Shown here in pieces: positions 23,455 to 27,612 of a DNA stretch of 27,612 bases (position 1 is the stretch's first letter; each line of letters begins with the position of its first letter). The notes beneath the pieces were generated by a model. It was not told where the DNA came from. It did not search any database and saw only the letters and a list, made by a program, of their open reading frames with translations. Made by a program: the position numbers and the translations under genes. The DNA is from Spirochaetaceae bacterium (GTDB lineage Bacteria > Spirochaetota > Spirochaetia > WRBN01): assembly GCA_020024055.1 (NCBI GenBank), contig JAHHUI010000010.1:1-27612 (forward strand). The letters are read 5' to 3'.

Positions 23455-25980
23455 TCAAATATTCAATTCGCGTTTAACAATTTTTCTCACTTCTTCTTCG
23501 CTGCTGGCGCGCATGGCGCGCAGGGCCACGTCTTTCAGCTGCTTCATAGTATAGCTGCGCACAGCGGCTTTCACCTCGGGCAATGTTTCGCCGGCAGAGG
23601 CCAATTCTGTGACACCAAGGCCAACGAATAAACAAGCAGTCAGCGGATCGCTGGCGGCCGCCCCGCACACGGCCACAGGCTTGCTGAATTTCTCGGCGCC
23701 CTGGCACAGATGATAAATCATGCCCAGCACAGCCGGATTGGCCGCACTGGCCAGCGGGGCCAGGCGGGAATTCTCTCTGTCCATTGCCATGGTGTATTGC
23801 GTCAGGTCATTGGTGCCCACAGAGAAGAAATCCACATGCGGGGCAAATTGCTCTGACATGATACACACAGCGGGGGTCTCTGCCATGATACCCAGCTGGG
23901 GCATCTGCATAATACCCAGACGATTTTTTTCTTCTTCCACAATTTTTGCAATGCGCGCCACTTCGCTGACCAAAGAAATCATCGGTGTCATAATGCGCAG
24001 ACGATCTAAATCTTTACAGCGCAGCAGGGCACGAATCTGTGTACGATACACATCTTCATTATCTTCAACGATGCGCATGCCGCGCACGCCCAGTTGGGGA
24101 TTGGCTTCTTTGGCAATTTTTACATAGGCCAAAGGCTTGTCGCCCCCGGCATCCAGCAGGCGCACAGTCACCATATGCGTGGTGGCATCCAGCAGGCCCT
24201 GATACAGATCGCGCTGTTCATCTTCCGAAGGGGCAGTCTGGCGTCCGTAAAATAAAAATTCACTGCGCGCCAGGCCAAAGCCCTCGCCACCGCGCGCAGT
24301 GGCTTCTTTGGCTTCTTTAATGCTGGAAACATTGCCCGTAATTTCAATGCGCACGCCGTCTTTAGTTTCGCCGCGCTTGTCGGCCACGGCCAAAGCCTCG
24401 GCCTTGCGGCGCTCAATCTGCTCAATTTTTGTTTTATAGGCATCCTTTTCCTGGGCATTAGGGTTCACCAGGAAAAATCCCTGTTCCGTATCCAGCACAG
24501 CCTCAATACCCTCAGGCGCATGCATGATTTCTTCGGGGGCCTGATAGAATGAGGGAATACCACGATTGCGCAGCATAATAGAGGCATGCGATGTGGGCGA
24601 GCCCACCACAGACACCACACCCTTGATGCGTGGGTCGAAATTGGTCACGTCGCTGGGAGTCAGCTCATGCACCAAGACAATACAATTATCCGGATATTGC
24701 GGGGCGGGCAGCTTGCCCAGCAGAATGTCTAATATACGATTGTTAATGTCGCGCATATCAGCGGCGCGTTCGGCCATATAGGCATTGCCGCTTTGCGCAA
24801 AGATCTCAGCCTGTTCATTGGTCACCTGATTCCAGGCGAAAGAGGCGCTCTTGCCTGCATCAATCACCCCTGAAGAAAGATCCAAAAGCTCAGGATCCAT
24901 TAAAAACGCCTTATGAGCTTCCAGGATTTCGGCGCTTTCTGCATCCACGCTGCCCATCTCATTGTCCAAATCAGAGATAGCTTTTTCCACCGCCTTGGCA
25001 AGGATTTTCTTCTCCTCAGCGGCGCCTTTGCCAGAAACAGGAATATCCCGTTTCACTTCTTTGACAACAAAAAGCCGGCCCCAAGTGATTCCCGGGCTGG
25101 CAATCGGCAGCTTCAGACGGCTTTCAGAATTAAAATCTAAAGGGAAAATTTCATTTGCAATATGCGGTTTTTCCTGGGCCAGGGCCGGCGCAGATGAAGC
25201 GGCAGGCTGTTCAGATGCGGCAGCATCTTCGCCCAGGCCATCGCGCACAGCCTGATTCAGGGCCTGGATAATTTTTGCATCTGCACAGGCAAAACGCACT
25301 TTGTCGCCCTTGGCAATGCCCATGCTCATAATCGCCGTCGAGCTCTTGGCATCCACGCGCTTGCCGCCCTGTTTCTCCACCCATACAGGAACAGAATATG
25401 CCAAAACTTTTTTGGCCAATGTGGCTGAAGGGCGCGCATGCAAACCATGGGGATTGGTAATTTCAATCCATTCGCCATCCACAACATCACCCGTGCCGGC
25501 ATCAGAAGAGGCAGCATCCTGCTTGCCATTGTTCAGGCTGAAAACAACGTCCTCAGCCTGAACATTATTTGTATGGGGCAGCTTAACGACAATATTGGGT
25601 TGATTGGCCAGCACCACAATAATCATGGAAGAGGGCGCCTGGCTGCGAATCAGCTGCAAATCAATTTTCAGCAGCTTCTCGCCCACGTGCACTTTTTTTC
25701 CTGCCTTCACCAGAGGTTTAAATCCTTTGCCCTTCAAAGCAACAGTATCCACACCAACATGAATCAGCACTTCCACTTTATCATCAGTTTCAATGATCAG
25801 TGCATGATTATTTTCATTCACATTCTTGATTGTTCCATTGACTGGAGAAACAACAATATCTTTCTTTTCCTCGCAACTTTCAATGGCAAAACCATCACCA
25901 AGCATTTTCTCGGCAAAAACCGGATCGGGAACTTCTGTTATTGGTATTAACTTACCACTGACCGGTGCACATAAAATCAT
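23455..25980 (-). CDS. nagF: PTS multiphosphoryl transfer protein IIA(Glc)-HPr-EI (NagF-like)
   Basis: 841 residues, start ATG with AGGGGG five bases upstream. Three domains are in order. IIA-Glc type (about 1-150): CAPVSGKLIPITEVPDPVFA, NHALIIE and the active His in VLIHVGVDTVALKGKGF. HPr (about 170-255): active His in PHGLHARPSATLA and the regulatory-site region SSTAIMSMG. Enzyme I (about 285-841): active His in GSPTSHASIMLRNRGIP, then ARSEFLFYGR, the metal and PEP region SVGTNDLTQYTMAMDREN, and the catalytic Cys in AVCGAAASDP (the Glu after CG of classical EI is Ala here). It passes phosphate from PEP to the IIB domain of the sugar permease. The same domain order and size is known for Pseudomonas NagF with NagE, and a NagE-like gene follows here. 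It may also serve other permeases. Confidence 0.92.
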   Translation of the reverse strand: MILCAPVSGKLIPITEVPDPVFAEKMLGDGFAIESCEEKKDIVVSPVNGTIKNVNENNHALIIETDDKVEVLIHVGVDTVALKGKGFKPLVKAGKKVHVGEKLLKIDLQLIRSQAPSSMIIVVLANQPNIVVKLPHTNNVQAEDVVFSLNNGKQDAASSDAGTGDVVDGEWIEITNPHGLHARPSATLAKKVLAYSVPVWVEKQGGKRVDAKSSTAIMSMGIAKGDKVRFACADAKIIQALNQAVRDGLGEDAAASEQPAASSAPALAQEKPHIANEIFPLDFNSESRLKLPIASPGITWGRLFVVKEVKRDIPVSGKGAAEEKKILAKAVEKAISDLDNEMGSVDAESAEILEAHKAFLMDPELLDLSSGVIDAGKSASFAWNQVTNEQAEIFAQSGNAYMAERAADMRDINNRILDILLGKLPAPQYPDNCIVLVHELTPSDVTNFDPRIKGVVSVVGSPTSHASIMLRNRGIPSFYQAPEEIMHAPEGIEAVLDTEQGFFLVNPNAQEKDAYKTKIEQIERRKAEALAVADKRGETKDGVRIEITGNVSSIKEAKEATARGGEGFGLARSEFLFYGRQTAPSEDEQRDLYQGLLDATTHMVTVRLLDAGGDKPLAYVKIAKEANPQLGVRGMRIVEDNEDVYRTQIRALLRCKDLDRLRIMTPMISLVSEVARIAKIVEEEKNRLGIMQMPQLGIMAETPAVCIMSEQFAPHVDFFSVGTNDLTQYTMAMDRENSRLAPLASAANPAVLGMIYHLCQGAEKFSKPVAVCGAAASDPLTACLFVGLGVTELASAGETLPEVKAAVRSYTMKQLKDVALRAMRASSEEEVRKIVKRELNI

Positions 25981-26026
25981 CTCAACCCCCTATTGTGCTG
26001 CAAACATACTCAGGCAGCCTTATATT

Positions 26027-26055
26027 CTTGATGCCGGACTACTTCCTTCATCAAG
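26027..26055 (-). promoter_or_regulatory. Leader hairpin upstream of nagF
   Basis: In the leader of about 105 bases, CTTGATG (26055-26049) and CATCAAG (26033-26027) pair perfectly around 15 bases. No T run follows. It may stabilise the RNA or be a regulator target; I do not recognise it as a known antiterminator site. Confidence 0.35.
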
Positions 26056-26092
26056 TTCCTAAACCTATCAATGTATAGGATCATCGGCTGAT

Positions 26093-26121
26093 AGTATAGT
26101 ATAAGCCATATTCTATGACAA
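26093..26121 (-). promoter_or_regulatory. nagF promoter, TTGTCA-17-TATACT
   Basis: TTGTCA (26121-26116), 17 bases, TATACT (26098-26093) on the minus strand, each one base from consensus. It would give a leader of about 105 bases before the nagF ATG. Confidence 0.65.
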
Positions 26122-26150
26122 TATTCTGACAATTTTCACATCGGATGGAT

Positions 26151-26191
26151 AAAAAACAGCAGGCAAAACATAGATTCTGTTCTGCCTGCTG
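26151..26191 (-). terminator. Rho-independent terminator after arcC
   Basis: On the minus strand CAGCAGGCAGAACA pairs with TGTTTTGCCTGCTG over 14 bases (one G-U) around a seven-base loop, followed by six T. It starts 13 bases after the arcC stop and separates the arginine genes from the PTS promoter. Confidence 0.93.
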
Positions 26192-26204
26192 CCCGGCACA
26201 TATA

Positions 26205-27140
26205 CTATTCCTGCAACCAAGTTCCGTTTTCCCCTTTCAGGGAGGGGGCCACTTTCTGCAAAGAAGTGATCAGAGCTCTGCGTCCTTTTTTGCTACGCAC
26301 AAACTGCATAGCTGCCTGCACTTTGGGCAGCATGCTTCCGGGTGCAAATTGCCCCTGGGCAATATATTCCTCTGCCTCAGTCAGGTTCATCGTCTTAAGA
26401 TTTTTCTGGCCAGGCTTGTTATAATTCAGACAAACCTGATCCACCCCGGTGAGAATGATCAAAGTATCTGCATTAAGCTCTTCGGCTAAAAGCTCGCTGG
26501 CAAAATCTTTATCAATCACTGCAGCCACACCTTTGACGCCCCGGCCGTCTTTCACCACAGGAATGCCACCACCACCGCAGGCAATGACGACACAGCCACT
26601 TTTGATCAGGGTTTGTATGGCCTGAATCTCGCGGATGCCCGCCGGCTTGGGCGAGGCCACCACCCGTCGCCATCCGCGCCCGGCATCTTCTTTCATCACA
26701 AAATCGGGATCAGCCTCCTGAATCTTGTCCGCTTCTTCTTTCGTATAGAAAATACCCACGGGCTTGCTGGGATTTTGAAATCCCGGATCGGCCAAATCGA
26801 CCATCACCTGCGTAACCAAAGACACCACCGGCTTGTTAATGCCGCGGCCGGCCAGCTCGGCCTGCATGGCTTGCTGAAGCTGATATCCGATCGCGCCCTG
26901 CGTCATGGCCCCGCAGACATCTAGGGGCAAAGGAGGAGTCAAAGCCTTAGCGGCTTCATTCTGCACCAAAATACGCCCGACCTGCGGGCCGTTTCCGTGA
27001 CTGATGACTAATTCATGCCCGGCCTGAATCAAATCAGCCAGATACACCATAGCGGACTTTATTACTTTGAGCTGATTCTCCGCGGTCGGCTGAGAACCAT
27101 CTTCCAAGGCATTACCGCCCAAAGCAACCAATAAGTTCAT
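26205..27140 (-). CDS. arcC: Carbamate kinase
   Basis: 311 residues from the ATG at 27140, which has AAGGAG six bases upstream; the open frame to 27164 adds eight residues without a ribosome site. Motifs: LLVALGGNALEDGSQPTAE (nucleotide site), ELVISHGNGPQVGRILVQNE, GAMTQGAIGYQLQQAM, VTQVMVDLADPGFQNPSKPV, DAGRGWRRVVASPKP, VVIACGGGGIPVV, AVIDKDFASELLAEEL and DTLIILTGVDQV. It makes ATP from carbamoyl phosphate and ADP in the arginine deiminase pathway. It lies 16 bases after a YfcC/ArcD-like carrier in the same direction, which supports that pathway; arcA and arcB would be expected to the right of the window. A strong terminator follows. Confidence 0.96.
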   Translation of the reverse strand: MNLLVALGGNALEDGSQPTAENQLKVIKSAMVYLADLIQAGHELVISHGNGPQVGRILVQNEAAKALTPPLPLDVCGAMTQGAIGYQLQQAMQAELAGRGINKPVVSLVTQVMVDLADPGFQNPSKPVGIFYTKEEADKIQEADPDFVMKEDAGRGWRRVVASPKPAGIREIQAIQTLIKSGCVVIACGGGGIPVVKDGRGVKGVAAVIDKDFASELLAEELNADTLIILTGVDQVCLNYNKPGQKNLKTMNLTEAEEYIAQGQFAPGSMLPKVQAAMQFVRSKKGRRALITSLQKVAPSLKGENGTWLQE

Positions 27141-27156
27141 AAAATTCTCCTTATTA

Positions 27157-27612
27157 TTAACCAACTACAGCAGCTATCCAAATAATAATACCATTCACCA
27201 CAAACAAAATTCCTAAGAATTTAGCCATAAAAGCAATCCATTTATTATAAGGCAGACGGGAAATCGCCATCGTGCCCATCACAACCCCGGAAGTGGGGGT
27301 AATCATATTGACAATGCCGCTGGCCGATTGAAACGCCGTAACGACAACATGCTTCTGCACCCCTACAAAGTCCGCCATAGGACCCACAATCGCCATAGTC
27401 GCCGAGGCCAAACCGCTGGTGGAAGGAATTAAAAAAGACATAATAAAATACATAAAATATATAAAAATACCAAAAAGCCCCTTAGGCATATTTTTCAAGC
27501 CTTCTTCACACCAATGCAAAATCGTCGCCGTAATTTGCCCCTCATTCATTATGACTTGAATGAATGAAGAAACAATAGTTTTTTATCCTCTTGTTATTCC
27601 CATTATGCTGGC
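27157..27612 (-). pseudogene. YfcC/ArcD-like amino-acid carrier, C-terminal part with an in-frame insertion and stop
   Basis: The gene runs in from the right window edge. The frame ASIMGITRG is followed by TAA (27585-27583), and after seven more codons by IQVIMNEGQITATILHWCEE, PSTSGLASATMAIVGPMADF, TAFQSASGIVNMITPTSGVV and a last membrane helix. YfcC-family proteins have a continuous ARGI-x-VIM-x-x-GxITxTIL at this point. Removing 24 bases (27562-27585) would join RG to IQVIM in frame, so these bases look like an insertion that brings a stop. The remaining 130 residues (from the ATG at 27549) lack a ribosome site. The carrier should exchange or import arginine or ornithine next to arcC. Whether a functional protein is made is uncertain. 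Confidence 0.65.

Noticed and set aside
27562..27588. Translational bypass like T4 gene 60, because GGA is followed by a stop and the frame resumes later
   Set aside because: There is no matching landing codon before ATT CAA and no supporting hairpin seen. A simple insertion explains it better.
1..27612. CRISPR array or insertion sequence
   Set aside because: No regularly spaced repeats and no transposase or integrase were found. The only long repeat is the glycosyltransferase duplication.

Overview
The window looks like a chromosomal segment of a diderm, host-associated bacterium, most likely a spirochaete (moderate confidence, inferred). The signs are several lipoproteins with relaxed lipoboxes (LFSC, FISC, LIAC, LGSC, MASC), an LptF/LptG pair, a tmRNA without an encoded CCA, PTS-based amino-sugar metabolism and a tandem surface-lipoprotein family. 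No rRNA or taxonomic marker is present, so the assignment rests on style and not on phylogeny.

Layout. (1) 1-1255, minus strand: one complete CgtA-like glycosyltransferase gene and the start of a second copy. Both carry a poly-G tract about eight codons after the start, and the complete gene has a second tract near mid-gene. As assembled every tract is in an OFF length, which points to slipped-strand phase variation of a surface glycan. (2) 1322-2608: an AT-rich DUF262 (GmrSD/SspE-like) defence gene. It and the glycosyltransferases abut the 3' end of the tmRNA gene ssrA (2683-3064), a classic island insertion site. (3) 3115-5950: divergent nagZ-like beta-N-acetylhexosaminidase and nagB, then recB (5968-9522) 17 bases after nagB. 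(4) 9556-14964, minus strand: five tandem paralogous lipoproteins with an FN3-like domain plus a shared novel C-terminal domain. Four look intact and one is a pseudogene. Several are preceded by an 18-bp palindrome near GTTTCTTTCAAAAGAAAC. (5) 15155-16249: a degenerate glycosidase-like lipoprotein. (6) 16327-20213, plus strand: dut, a periplasmic beta-propeller protein, lptF and lptG, tightly packed. (7) 20223-25980, minus strand: a DUF2147 protein, holA, a frameshifted NagE-type PTS IIBC and a IIA-HPr-EI fusion (NagF type). (8) 26205-27612, minus strand: carbamate kinase with a clear terminator, and upstream the C-terminal part of a YfcC/ArcD-like transporter interrupted by a 24-nt in-frame insertion carrying a stop.

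How the parts work together: NagZ (releases GlcNAc), NagF plus NagE (import and phosphorylation) and NagB (GlcN6P to Fru6P) form much of a GlcNAc pathway; nagA is not in the window. ArcC with the YfcC-like carrier suggests the arginine deiminase pathway as a second energy source. LptF/LptG, the phase-variable glycosyltransferases and the lipoprotein array all concern the cell surface. The most notable candidates are the dual-tract glycosyltransferase locus and the palindrome-linked lipoprotein family. Several lesions (nagE, the fifth lipoprotein) are single-base indels, so assembly error must be excluded before they are treated as biology.
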